Below, in pieces: positions 7,692-15,774 of a stretch of DNA of 51,006 bases (position 1 is its first letter; every line of letters starts with the position of its first letter). Made by a program: the position numbers and the translations under genes. The notes beneath the pieces are model-generated. The model did not search any database. It was not told where the DNA came from and was given only the letters and a program-made list of their open reading frames with translations. The DNA is from Clostridia bacterium (GTDB taxonomy: Bacteria > Bacillota > Clostridia > Christensenellales > Borkfalkiaceae): contig JAJPZA010000141.1 in NCBI GenBank assembly GCA_021204625.1, positions 1 through 51,006 of the forward strand, in the 5' to 3' direction.

Positions 7692-9179
7692 ATGAACTTT
7701 ATCAGCACTAGAGGCGGTGAAAAGGTAACCGGAGCCCAGGCAATTGTAAAGGGGCTTTCAGAGGGCGGCGGCCTTTACGTGCCGGAGGTTTTCCCGAAGG
7801 TCTCCGTCTCTGAGATGAACGATATGCTGGACATGAGCTACCCGGAGCGCGCGGCTCTGGTTTTAGGCAAGTATCTGGATGACTATGACAAGGACGGCCT
7901 TCTGAAGGCCTGCGAGGCAGCATACGCCAAGTTTGACGGAGACCCCGCGCCGCTCCTTCGCCTGGATGACCAGGTGTACATTCTGGAGCTTTGGCACGGC
8001 CCCACGTGCGCCTTCAAGGACATGGCCTTGACTCTCCTGCCGTACCTTCTCCGCAAGGGCTGCGACATCTGCGGCATAAAGGAAGAGATCCTCGTACTTG
8101 TGGCCACATCCGGCGATACCGGCAAAGCCGCCCTTGAGGGATTCAGGGATGCGGAGGGGGTGAAGATCATGGTCTTCTATCCTTCCGAAGGCGTGTCCAA
8201 GATGCAGAAGATGCAGATGTGCACGCAGGAAGGCGGGAACGTGAACGTGGTTGCCGTAAAGGGCAACTTCGATGACTGCCAGACTGCCGTCAAGGAAATC
8301 TTCTCCTCCCCGGAGGACAATGCGATTCTCAAAGAAAAGGGCATCCTTCTTTCATCCGCCAACTCCATAAACTTCGGCCGCCTCGCTCCCCAGATAGCCT
8401 ACTATTTCTCCGCCTATCTGGACCTTGTCACCAGCCGCCAGATTGAGATGGGGGAGGGAGTGGACTTCTGCGTCCCCACAGGAAACTTCGGCAATATCCT
8501 TGCGGCATATTACGCAAAGCAGATGGGCCTTCCCATCCGCAGACTTCACTGCGCATCCAACAAGAACAACATCCTCACGGACTTCCTCAAGACCGGCGTG
8601 TACGACACCAACCGCGAGTTCTACCGCACCACGTCCCCGTCCATGGACATCCTCGTCTCCTCCAACCTTGAAAGGCTCATATTCGAGATTTCCGGGCGCG
8701 ATGCAAAGCTCACCGCGGAGCGCATGACTTCCCTCAAGAAGACCGGCCGCTACGAGATCACACCCTCAGAGCTTGCCGCCATCCAGCAGACCTTTGACGG
8801 CGGCTACGCCACCGAGGATGCCTGTGTTGAGGCCATGTATGACATATTCATGGACGTAGGCTACACAATGGACACCCACACGGGCTGCGCGATGAAGGTT
8901 GCCCTGGACTGGTTCGAGAAGAACAAGAAGGACGAGACCAACATGGTAATTGTCTCCACGGCTAACCCGTACAAGTTCCCGCAGGACGTCCTCTATGCCG
9001 TAACGGGCAACGACGTCAAGGACAGCTTCAAGGGCATCAAGCGCCTCCACGCCGCAACCGCCATGGAAGTTCCAAAGAACCTCATGTCCCTTCGCGACAA
9101 GCCCGTCCGCTTCACCCGCGTGGCATCCAAGAAGGATCTCTTCAAGGAAGTCCTCGCATTCGTGGACGGAGAGGTTTAA
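7692..9179 (+). CDS. thrC: Threonine synthase
   Basis: A 495-residue PLP enzyme (fold type II) that converts O-phospho-L-homoserine to threonine, the last step of threonine synthesis. Seen: N-terminal STRGGEKVTGAQAIVKGLSEGGGLYVPE, the PLP-lysine segment HGPTCAFKDMAL with Lys about 109, ATSGDTGKAALEGF, and the phosphate-binding PTGNFGNILAAYYA. Length is that of the long bacterial/yeast-type class. The C terminus LFKEVLAFVDGEV matters for the context: a diverged copy of the last 40 or so codons recurs at 13620-13754, so the 3' end of thrC marks the left edge of the abiE island. The ribosome site is weak (ggcagg). No homoserine pathway neighbours are present. Confidence 0.95.
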   Translation: MNFISTRGGEKVTGAQAIVKGLSEGGGLYVPEVFPKVSVSEMNDMLDMSYPERAALVLGKYLDDYDKDGLLKACEAAYAKFDGDPAPLLRLDDQVYILELWHGPTCAFKDMALTLLPYLLRKGCDICGIKEEILVLVATSGDTGKAALEGFRDAEGVKIMVFYPSEGVSKMQKMQMCTQEGGNVNVVAVKGNFDDCQTAVKEIFSSPEDNAILKEKGILLSSANSINFGRLAPQIAYYFSAYLDLVTSRQIEMGEGVDFCVPTGNFGNILAAYYAKQMGLPIRRLHCASNKNNILTDFLKTGVYDTNREFYRTTSPSMDILVSSNLERLIFEISGRDAKLTAERMTSLKKTGRYEITPSELAAIQQTFDGGYATEDACVEAMYDIFMDVGYTMDTHTGCAMKVALDWFEKNKKDETNMVIVSTANPYKFPQDVLYAVTGNDVKDSFKGIKRLHAATAMEVPKNLMSLRDKPVRFTRVASKKDLFKEVLAFVDGEV

Positions 9180-9222
9180 GGTTCGCGCCAATCACAACAG
9201 CAAAGCAAGTTCAAGGGGTACC
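9063..9222 (+). repeat. Left copy of the thrC 3'-end direct repeat (island boundary)
   Basis: The last 117 nt of thrC (9063-9179) and the following AAGGGGTACC (9213-9222) recur at 13638-13754 and 13783-13792. By hand alignment about 88 of 117 coding bases agree with no gaps. Confidence 0.75.
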
Positions 9223-9240
9223 AGTCCGGCGCCCCTTTTC
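9213..9240 (+). terminator. thrC terminator
   Basis: AAGGGG(T) at 9213-9219 pairs with (G)CCCCTT at 9231-9237, followed by ttc. Confidence 0.6.
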
Positions 9241-9622
9241 TTAAATCCGTTTAATAAAAAGTCCGAAACGGATTAAAAAATTAAACGTTGTATTCTTATA
9301 CAGCAGAAATCGGATGATTTCTAAGTCCAAAAAGCCTGCGAAAGAAACGCAGGCCTAAGAAATATCATATAAATGGGGCGGAATCATGCCGACAGGGAAC
9401 CGGAAGGCTCGTCATGCTCTACATATGACGCCGCGCAAGTGCGTTAAAGAAATTTCTCTTTACAAAATTTCATAAACTTTATGATATGATGTTTAAACTC
9501 TTATCAAACGGGGTATATATAGTGTAGGAGGGATTATCAGCTGTCGGTTGCACAGTCTCTGCAAAATATTATAGGCAAAATTAAAATGTTAATTTATATT
9601 AACAACGTAACTGAGTAATCTA
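9241..9622. other. AT-rich spacer at the left island edge with hairpins
   Basis: No gene is supported. Inverted repeats are AATCCGTTT/AAACGGATT (9244-9274) and GCCTGCG/CGCAGGC (9334-9354). A second, weaker promoter-like pair (TTTACA near 9460, TGATAT 17 bp later) is possible. No integrase or recombinase reading frame is present. Confidence 0.4.
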
Positions 9623-9650
9623 TTTACAAACTTTGACATTTGTTTATAAT
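9623..9650 (+). promoter_or_regulatory. Promoter of the first abiE operon
   Basis: TTTACA (9623-9628), 16-bp spacer, TATAAT (9645-9650); it lies 60 bp before the abiEi ATG at 9711. Confidence 0.7.
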
Positions 9651-9710
9651 GATTGTATCAGGTGTTCTTACGCGGAAAAGAGAGAGCATCTTTTGCTGGG
9701 GAGGGATAAT

Positions 9711-10466
9711 ATGGCATTTGCATATAATTTTTTAGAAAAGTCAATATTTACAACGGAAGATGTCAGGGAATTTTTTCCCTCAGATGAGGAAGCTAGCGTT
9801 GCCATCAGGGAACTTCTGGAAGATCATATTATAGAGGAGCTTAAGAAGGGCTTATACGCTACGGTAAATATATTGAATGATGATATTTTTGCAAGTCCGG
9901 AAGAAATCGGAACTGCAGTACTGGAGGGTGCATATTGTGCCTATCATACTGCTATGGAATTTTATGGCTTGGCGACGCAGATGTATTTTGCAGTTCAGAT
10001 GGCCTCGCCCAAAAATTCCTACAGTTGCTCAGTACATGATACTACATACAAAACATATAGAAACACGCACACAGAGGGCATCATTGAAGTAATGACAAAC
10101 TCAGCACCAGTAAGGGTCACGGATCTGGAGCGTACGATAGTGGATTGTATAGACAAGTATGATTTAGCTGGTGGAATTGAGGAAGTGTCACTGGCTCTAA
10201 AGGCAATTACTTTTTGCAATGAAGAGAAACTGATAAAGTATCTGCTGGATTATAATAAGAAAGTTCTGTACAAGAAGGCGGGTTTTTTGTTTTCCAAAAT
10301 AAAGCCCAGTTATTTGTCACAGCACTTTTATGATGTTTGCAAGAAACATATGTCATCACGCAGGGATGATATACGTTTCTGCAAAAAGGTCGCAGTTAAG
10401 CATGATCCTGATGCGGAGTGGAATGAAGAGTGGAGAATTTACTCTTCAGCGGAGTATTGCAGCTAA
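9711..10466 (+). CDS. abiEi: AbiEi family antitoxin (system 1)
   Basis: A 251-residue AbiEi-type antitoxin of a type IV toxin-antitoxin/abortive infection pair. It begins with a winged-helix region (FLEKSIFTTEDVREFFPSDEEASVAIRE, reading into EELKKGLYATVN), the usual DNA-binding and autoregulating part, followed by the CAYHTAMEFYGLA segment and VTDLERTIVDCIDKYDLAGG typical of the AbiEi C-terminal domain. ATG 9711 is preferred over an upstream TTG at 9633 because GGGAGGG stands just before it and because the TTG lies inside the promoter. The toxin gene follows after 23 bp. It is a clear paralogue of the protein at 12026-12772. Confidence 0.85.
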   Translation: MAFAYNFLEKSIFTTEDVREFFPSDEEASVAIRELLEDHIIEELKKGLYATVNILNDDIFASPEEIGTAVLEGAYCAYHTAMEFYGLATQMYFAVQMASPKNSYSCSVHDTTYKTYRNTHTEGIIEVMTNSAPVRVTDLERTIVDCIDKYDLAGGIEEVSLALKAITFCNEEKLIKYLLDYNKKVLYKKAGFLFSKIKPSYLSQHFYDVCKKHMSSRRDDIRFCKKVAVKHDPDAEWNEEWRIYSSAEYCS

Positions 10467-10489
10467 TCAGATGAGGGGAGGAACGGAAA

Positions 10490-11959
10490 ATGTTTGGCTT
10501 TTTTCAAAAAGATGATGAAGAGATAGCATATGTAAGAGAATATAATAATCCTAAAACAATTTTTAATAATACACCACGGGATAAGTATGTGGATTATGGT
10601 TCAAGGGAAAGACATTTCAGCAATGGTAAAAAGAAAGACAACTTCGAGAAAGTGTGTAGGCTGATTGAGATTCTTGATTTTATTTTCACTCGCTGGGGCA
10701 ACAAATTTGTTCTCAAAGGCGGCACGGCCATAAATCTGTTTTACCGGAACATGCCACGGATGTCTGTTGACATCGACCTCGATTATATCGGAACAATTGA
10801 CCAGACGGAAGAGGAAGTAGCGGCTGATATTGCCATTATAGAACAGGAGATTGATATGGAGCTCAGCAATAGTGATTATAAGCTTGAGGAGACATATGAG
10901 ACGCCGAAAGAATCATTTATATCAAAATCCTATAGCTTTAGAAACCTGAAAAGAGTAAAAGACTTCATTAAGATTGAGGTTAAGTATGATAACAGAGCAT
11001 TGCTTATGAATCCCGTAGAAAAGGGATTTGAGCAATTGGATTATTACACTACTGCCAAAGTCAACTTAATGAACGAATATCAGCTTTATGCTGGAAAATT
11101 TGGAGCTGTCGTCAGGAGAGCTACTGCGAGGGATATGTTTGATGTATATGAGTACATAAAATCCCCCTCCGGGCTGAATAAGGACTTGCTGCATCAGTGC
11201 CTTGTCTTTGATGAGTGTATTAGCGGGGAGAAAAGAATCAATGTTCTGCTTAATCCGGACTGGAAAAAGATAGAGGGATTGAATGACAAACTTATCGAAA
11301 GCCAGTTAGGTTATCTTATTAAAGATAAATCCACGTTTGATTATAAATCTGCGGCAAAAATCATCAAGGAATATTTGGAACCGTTTTATACTTTAACTGC
11401 AAATGAGAAAGAATTTGTAGACAAGTTTAGGAATTCCTTCTATGATCCGACACTATTGTTTGAATCTGCAGATATGGCTGTTAGGGTTGGCTGGCATCCT
11501 GGTGCTTGCAGGCTTTGCAAAAACACATGGGTGTCCAAAGAAGATGCAATAACAATGGCAAAATCATTGGAGCATTGCGGGGAACAAAAAATCAGAGGGA
11601 TGAAAGCGCGAGATCTTTTTGATGCGGCAAGGTGCAATAACAGGAAGGGATTCATCTTTTATAAACTGTTTTATGGATGCCGTGTCTTGAATACTAGAGA
11701 AGATGATGAGAGAATGCTTATTTCCCAACTGGTCAAGGCATCAAAAAATATCAGGGAAGATACAGATGCTGTATATGAGGTGTTTAGATGTTCCGCGCTG
11801 AGAGATGAAACAAAGTCAGAGGCGCACTATATTGCCATTATTAAGGAAGAGTCGAAAAAAATCAGTGCCTCGGAAACCAGGGGCAAAGGGTCTCAGATTA
11901 ACAGACAGAACAACAGTTATATTAATGGGAAGGATGAATACCAAGATAAAAATTGGTGA
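10490..11959 (+). CDS. abiEii: AbiEii nucleotidyltransferase toxin with long C-terminal extension (system 1)
   Basis: A 489-residue toxin of the AbiEii (DUF1814-type) nucleotidyltransferase family. The catalytic signature is intact: FVLKGGTAINLFYR (KGG near residues 76-78) and RMSVDIDLDYIG near 90-100, followed by IKIEVKYD. The usual AbiEii core seems to end near residues 310-340 with FRNSFYDPTLLFESADMAV and GWHPGACRLCKN. About 150 further residues follow (including KARDLFDAARCNNRKGFIFY), ending in a polar tail; this extension is not part of the standard family. GGGAGG precedes ATG 10490. Family knowledge: AbiEii enzymes add nucleotides to RNA targets such as tRNA and are neutralised by AbiEi. 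Confidence 0.85.
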   Translation: MFGFFQKDDEEIAYVREYNNPKTIFNNTPRDKYVDYGSRERHFSNGKKKDNFEKVCRLIEILDFIFTRWGNKFVLKGGTAINLFYRNMPRMSVDIDLDYIGTIDQTEEEVAADIAIIEQEIDMELSNSDYKLEETYETPKESFISKSYSFRNLKRVKDFIKIEVKYDNRALLMNPVEKGFEQLDYYTTAKVNLMNEYQLYAGKFGAVVRRATARDMFDVYEYIKSPSGLNKDLLHQCLVFDECISGEKRINVLLNPDWKKIEGLNDKLIESQLGYLIKDKSTFDYKSAAKIIKEYLEPFYTLTANEKEFVDKFRNSFYDPTLLFESADMAVRVGWHPGACRLCKNTWVSKEDAITMAKSLEHCGEQKIRGMKARDLFDAARCNNRKGFIFYKLFYGCRVLNTREDDERMLISQLVKASKNIREDTDAVYEVFRCSALRDETKSEAHYIAIIKEESKKISASETRGKGSQINRQNNSYINGKDEYQDKNW

Positions 11960-12025
11960 TAGGGAATATTCTGTTTAGTACATGTCAAATGTAACACATA
12001 TAACATTTAAGTGGAGAGATGGCAT

Positions 12026-12772
12026 ATGAGTAGGTATGACTTTTTAAAGGATTCCCTGTTTACAGTGGAGAAGCTTAATGAATATTATGAAGATGAATCG
12101 GAGATGCGGAAGGATCTGGACACTCTAGTGGAAAAGGGAAGAGTTCAGTTGGTAGCAGAGGGCTTATATGGGACAGTCAATCCCTTGTCAGGGGACATAT
12201 ATGCGGACAAGTATGAACTTGCAACGGCACTGTATCCCGGAAGTTGCTGCGCATACCATACAGCACTGGAGTATCACGGGCTTACCGTACACGACTTTGA
12301 TATTGTCCAGCTGGCAGGCGCTAAGCCGCTGCAGCCGCAGGCTTTGCGCAGGCTGCTGTTTGAGGGATTTGTAATGAATATACAGGAAGGGGTGTATGAA
12401 GTGTTTAGAAATTCGGATGTCCGCGTGACTGATCATGAGCGCACTGTAATAGACTGTACGGACAGGATGGATCTCTGCGGCGGGGCGGAGGAATTGCGCA
12501 CTGCATATAAACTGGTCATAAAGCTGGATGAAGAGCTTCTTTTGAAGTATCTGAATATCTACAACAAGGGCATCCTGTATAAGAAGTGCGGCTATATGCT
12601 TTCAAGGTTCTTTGGTAAAAGGTTTGGAAGCCGTTTGTCTTCGCGCTTTTATGACACGTGCAGGCAGAATATGTCCTCAAAGGAAGAGAGTTTGGATGAA
12701 GCATACTGCGGGTCTTGCGCTTATGACGAAGAATGGAAGCTGTATGTCCCGGAAGGATGGATGGAGACGTAA
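12026..12772 (+). CDS. abiEi: AbiEi family antitoxin (system 2)
   Basis: A 248-residue AbiEi-type antitoxin, parallel in every block to the first: FLKDSLFTVEKLNEYYEDES, VQLVAEGLYGTVN, CAYHTALEYHGLT, RVTDHERTVIDCTDRMDLCGG. It starts with the winged-helix region and ends in the conserved C-terminal domain. ATG 12026 has GGAGAGA at a proper distance; a GTG at 12011 would overlap that site. No separate strong promoter is visible in the 66 bp after the first toxin, so it may be co-transcribed with system 1. The sequence divergence of the two systems argues for separate acquisition or an old duplication. Confidence 0.85.
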   Translation: MSRYDFLKDSLFTVEKLNEYYEDESEMRKDLDTLVEKGRVQLVAEGLYGTVNPLSGDIYADKYELATALYPGSCCAYHTALEYHGLTVHDFDIVQLAGAKPLQPQALRRLLFEGFVMNIQEGVYEVFRNSDVRVTDHERTVIDCTDRMDLCGGAEELRTAYKLVIKLDEELLLKYLNIYNKGILYKKCGYMLSRFFGKRFGSRLSSRFYDTCRQNMSSKEESLDEAYCGSCAYDEEWKLYVPEGWMET

Positions 12773-12776
12773 TGAT

Positions 12777-13547
12777 ATGACAATAGACTATACAATCGCA
12801 AACATAACCCGGTTGTCATCAGCTACCGGGTGTTCAAAAGAGACTGTTGAGAAGGCCTTGATGACCGCCGGCGCGACAGAGTCTATATTCTCATTTTCGC
12901 AGTCATCCTGTTTTGCTCTCAAGGGTGCTTCAGCAAAGAATATGCTGTATACACCTTCACGCATCAGTACGGAGATTGATTTAGAGTATGTGGATATGGG
13001 GGTGCCATACAGGGAGAGTTTTGGGGTAAATCTTAGCCGTATGCTCGTGCCGTACATGTCTATTTCTTTTGATAGACTCAGCAGTGCAAAAGGCCAGACA
13101 GAAGCGTATGCCTGCAAGTACTCTAATTATAACCGCAACATGAGCAGGTTTTCTGTTATCATAGATTACGGCTCCCGCGAGCCGGAGCCTGTCATCCAAA
13201 AGACAGTCAAGGTGCTTGGATATGAAGGGGATTTGCCGGTCAATACTTTCGGCTTGGACAAGCTGAACAGGGACATTTTTGACTCGCTAGTTCAGCGCAC
13301 TAGTCCCGTGGATGTGTATGACTTATTCATCTGCATAACAGAAAATAACGTGAGGTCACGCGAAGAGCTGTATGGAATATGCGGCCAGAGTGTCGGAAGG
13401 TACTTTGAAGATGTGCTGGCATATACGAAGGCAAAACTCAAAAGCCTTACTGAAAGAGACTTCAGATACTTCCTGGAACCGCTGCTGCTGAAGGGAGTGG
13501 TGTTTGACTGGCATGAGGCTGTGTACAAGATTGCGTCTCTCCTGTAG
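12777..13547 (+). CDS. abiEii: AbiEii-type nucleotidyltransferase, active site altered (system 2)
   Basis: A 256-residue AbiEii-like protein in the toxin position behind the second AbiEi; the start ATG 12777 lies 4 bp after that stop, with GGAG upstream. The nucleotidyltransferase signature is recognisable but changed: FALKGASAKNMLY has KGA where the family has KGG (about residues 49-51), and RISTEIDLEYVD has EID where the family has DID (about 65-67). The first change hits the glycine pair that positions the triphosphate, the second a metal-binding aspartate. The frame is otherwise open and long enough, so the protein may be made but could be catalytically weak or repurposed. Confidence 0.75.
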   Translation: MTIDYTIANITRLSSATGCSKETVEKALMTAGATESIFSFSQSSCFALKGASAKNMLYTPSRISTEIDLEYVDMGVPYRESFGVNLSRMLVPYMSISFDRLSSAKGQTEAYACKYSNYNRNMSRFSVIIDYGSREPEPVIQKTVKVLGYEGDLPVNTFGLDKLNRDIFDSLVQRTSPVDVYDLFICITENNVRSREELYGICGQSVGRYFEDVLAYTKAKLKSLTERDFRYFLEPLLLKGVVFDWHEAVYKIASLL

Positions 13548-13575
13548 AAGTGCTCTTTTGCGGGTATTAAAGTGC

Positions 13576-13754
13576 ATGAAGGCCATCAAAAAGAGCGGAA
13601 GGTACGAAAAATGTTTTCCGCGCCCGCAGCAATCGTCATGGAAGTTTTCAAGAGTCTCATGCCTTTTTGTGACAAGCTTATCCAATTAACCTGCGTGGCA
13701 ATCATGAAGAAACTCTTCAAAGAAGTCCTCTCCTTCGTGGATGACCAGGTTTAA
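13576..13754 (+). pseudogene. Remnant of a second thrC 3' end
   Basis: The frame ending at TAA 13752-13754 reads AAIVMEVFKSLMPFCDKL and then LFKEVLSFVDDQV, aligning without gaps to the C terminus of ThrC in this window (AATAMEVPKNLMSLRDKP and LFKEVLAFVDGEV). Weaker similarity (AAGGCCATCAA at 13579-13589) reaches a little further upstream with an insertion. It has no start, and the rest of thrC is missing. Together with the intact gene at 7692-9179 it brackets the abiE operons, as expected for an element integrated at the 3' end of thrC, or for a second thrC copy decayed around an insertion. Confidence 0.75.
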
Positions 13755-13792
13755 AGGCATGCAACAACCATACAGCAATTCCAAGGGGTACC
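13638..13792 (+). repeat. Right copy of the thrC 3'-end direct repeat (island boundary)
   Basis: It matches 9063-9222, including the post-stop AAGGGGTACC (13783-13792), but the downstream arm that would form the terminator has lost pairing (gaatcggcatcatttttt). Confidence 0.75.
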
Positions 13793-14107
13793 GAATCGGC
13801 ATCATTTTTTATATAGTTTTATATGACTGTAGGTAAGAGTTCCGGAGATATGAGATGAAAGCCGCATACAACACTGCATATAATTTGAGTTTGTAGGTAA
13901 GAAGAGTATCGACATGCATGTAAACATGCATGTAATGCTGTACCCATGTATTCATTTTTATATAAAATATTTACCCCGGATTTGTGGACATGAAAAACAT
14001 CGGCATGTAAATGTAAAAAGTCTGAGTGGGGAAGACATGTCAAGGTTCTAAAAAATCCAAAAATCTAAAAAATCTAAAAAATTTGTATATAAATTTTCCA
14101 TAACCAC
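13793..14107. other. AT-rich gene-free spacer with short tandem repeats
   Basis: No supported frame. It holds a perfect 2 x 12 bp tandem repeat ACATGCATGTAA (13912-13935), each unit itself containing a palindrome, and a run of AAAAATCTAA-like repeats at about 14046-14083. Confidence 0.5.
13912..13935. repeat. Tandem repeat, 2 x 12 bp (ACATGCATGTAA)
   Basis: Two exact adjacent copies, each with the palindromic core ACATGCATGT. It could be a protein-binding site or a simple duplication. Confidence 0.6.
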
Positions 14108-14135
14108 TTGACATTTGTTCAAAAATATATAAAAT
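14108..14135 (+). promoter_or_regulatory. Promoter of the abiF-associated RNA
   Basis: TTGACA (14108-14113), 16-bp spacer, TAAAAT (14130-14135). The predicted start near 14142 coincides with the 5' edge of the RNA structure. Confidence 0.75.
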
Positions 14136-14141
14136 ATAAAG

Positions 14142-14228
14142 TGATAGGACTCCCCACACCTCCCACTTATATGATGTGTTCTCAACTCTCATGTAAGCGG
14201 TGTGTCAATAGGGGAGACGTTTTTTATT
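14142..14228 (+). ncRNA. abiF-associated structured RNA (upstream copy)
   Basis: A three-tier stem is visible: CTCCCC (14150-14155) with GGGGAG (14211-14216); CACACC (14155-14160) with GGTGTG (14199-14204), the shared base belonging to one or the other helix; and CTTATATGA (14166-14174) with TCATGTAAG (14189-14197, one G-U). A T-run (14220-14225) follows at once, so the RNA looks self-terminated at about 85 nt and has its own promoter. Its place directly before an Abi_2 HEPN gene fits the recalled abiF RNA motif and RNA-antitoxin arrangements. The same CTCCCC-ACACC...GGGGAG-T-run plan recurs after the gene at 16338-16387. Confidence 0.7.
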
Positions 14229-14614
14229 TTCAACATTTGTGGTAGCTGATAATGGCGGGAATTTGTACCAGTATATCTAATATCGATCCAAACATACAGA
14301 TGAAGCAGCCTAAAACTTATGATGAACAGGTCTCCATTTTAGAGATGAAGGGGTTTATTATAGAGGATAGACAGGAATGTATTAAATTCTTGCGCGAGGC
14401 AAATTATTACAGGTTTTCAGCATATCTTTTGCCTTATAAGCTTCCCGATGGAACATATAAGCCCAATATTCCTCTTAAAAGGATACAAAATATATACGAA
14501 TTTGACGGAAAGCTGAGCAATTGGATTTTTCATTGCATTGAAAAAATAGAATTCTATATTAGATCACAGATAGCCTATTACTATGGGCACAAATATGGTT
14601 CTCTTGGCTATTTA

Positions 14615-14636
14615 TAGTAAACGAAAAAAGTAATTT
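14615..14636 (+). repeat. Left terminal inverted repeat of the IS630-family element
   Basis: 22 bp beginning TAGTAAACGAAAAAAG; it is the exact reverse complement of 15753-15774. Confidence 0.93.
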
Positions 14637-14639
14637 GAG

Positions 14640-14668
14640 TTGACATCCTCTCCGTAACATGCTATCCT
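14640..14668 (+). promoter_or_regulatory. Transposase promoter
   Basis: TTGACA (14640-14645), 17-bp spacer, TATCCT (14663-14668); AGGAGG follows at 14675-14680. Confidence 0.75.
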
Positions 14669-14689
14669 GTATATAGGAGGCATGTCACA

Positions 14690-15753
14690 ATGAGTCGTCG
14701 TGTGTATAAAAAGGATCCTCTGGTTCTGCGTGAAGAGGCTTTGCAACTTCTGAACTCGCTGCCAGACGGAAGCTATTCTTTTCGTATTTCAATCGTTAGC
14801 CTTGTCCTTGGTGGGCTTCCAGTTAAGGCGATTGCCCAAAGCACAAAATATACAGAAGCAACTATATTTGGATGGGTCAAAACCGCTATTGAAGAAGGTT
14901 TTGAGGCATTGCAGCCCAAGCCGAAGTCAGGGCGTCCTCAGAAGCTTACAGACAGCCAAAAACATGAGATAGATGTTCTGTTGCAACAGGATCCTCATGA
15001 TAACGGTTACAAGGTCTGGGATGGTCCAAGCATAAGCGATTATATCTCAAAACACATGGGCATAGAGGTAACAGTCAGGTATTGTCAATTGCTGTTCAGT
15101 GAGCTCGGATACTCCCGTATTCGTTCGCAAACATTCCCCAGCAAGGGGGCCGAAGACACACCGGAACGTGGTGATTTTAAAAAAAAATCCCAGAACTAAG
15201 ACAAAACAGTAAGAATATTGTTGCATTTCTGGATGAGGTTCATTTTCAGCAGCAATCAACAACCACTGTGGCATGGCGTAAAAAAGGCAGCAAGCCAAGG
15301 CTTAAATCATATCCTGGGAAAGCTAAAGTAGCATATGCTGGATTTATCATACCGGACACAGGTGCTCTGTTTGTAGATAAGCCTGGTGAATTCAATGCAG
15401 AGACCATCATACAATCTATTCGCAATTTCTTAAAAACTATAGATGAAAAAGATGACAGGGAAATTATCCTGGTCCTGGATAATGCACAATGGCACAAGAA
15501 GGCATATCGCCTCATACAGGAGGATACCACGGGAGAGTATTCAGACATAGCATCTAAAATTACTTTTCTGTTCTTGCCCCCATATTCTCCGGATTTGAAC
15601 CCAATTGAAAGGGTGTGGCGTGTAACAAGAAGAGAAAATACACATAACCGCTTTTTCCCGAGTATATCCGTGCTTGAAACTAAACTTGATGAAGCCTTTG
15701 CTGCTTGGAGCAAACCCAATGCTCAGCTGAAGTCATTGTGTGCTAATATCTAA
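14690..15753 (+). CDS. IS630-family transposase made by a -1 frameshift (two frames)
   Basis: Frame 1 (14690-15198, 169 residues) carries the helix-turn-helix region (RISIVSLVLGGLPVKAIAQS, ATIFGWVKTAI) and stops at TAA. Frame 2, ending at 15753, carries the DDE catalytic core: VAFLDEVHFQQQ (first D), ILVLDNAQWH (second D) and NPIERVWRV (E). The two frames join at an A9 run (15179-15187) reading GDFKKK: slipping back one base continues as IPELRQNSKNIVAFLDE without a gap. This is the layout of programmed -1 frameshifting, so the element looks intact. The stop codon lies inside the right inverted repeat. Confidence 0.85.
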
Positions 15754-15774
15754 AATTACTTTTTTCGTTTACTA
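15753..15774 (+). repeat. Right terminal inverted repeat of the IS630-family element
   Basis: 22 bp ending CGTTTACTA, the reverse complement of 14615-14636. Confidence 0.93.

Noticed and set aside
9633-9710. Upstream TTG start adding 26 codons to the first abiEi
   Set aside because: The TTG lies inside the promoter spacer and has no ribosome site, while ATG 9711 has GGGAGGG.
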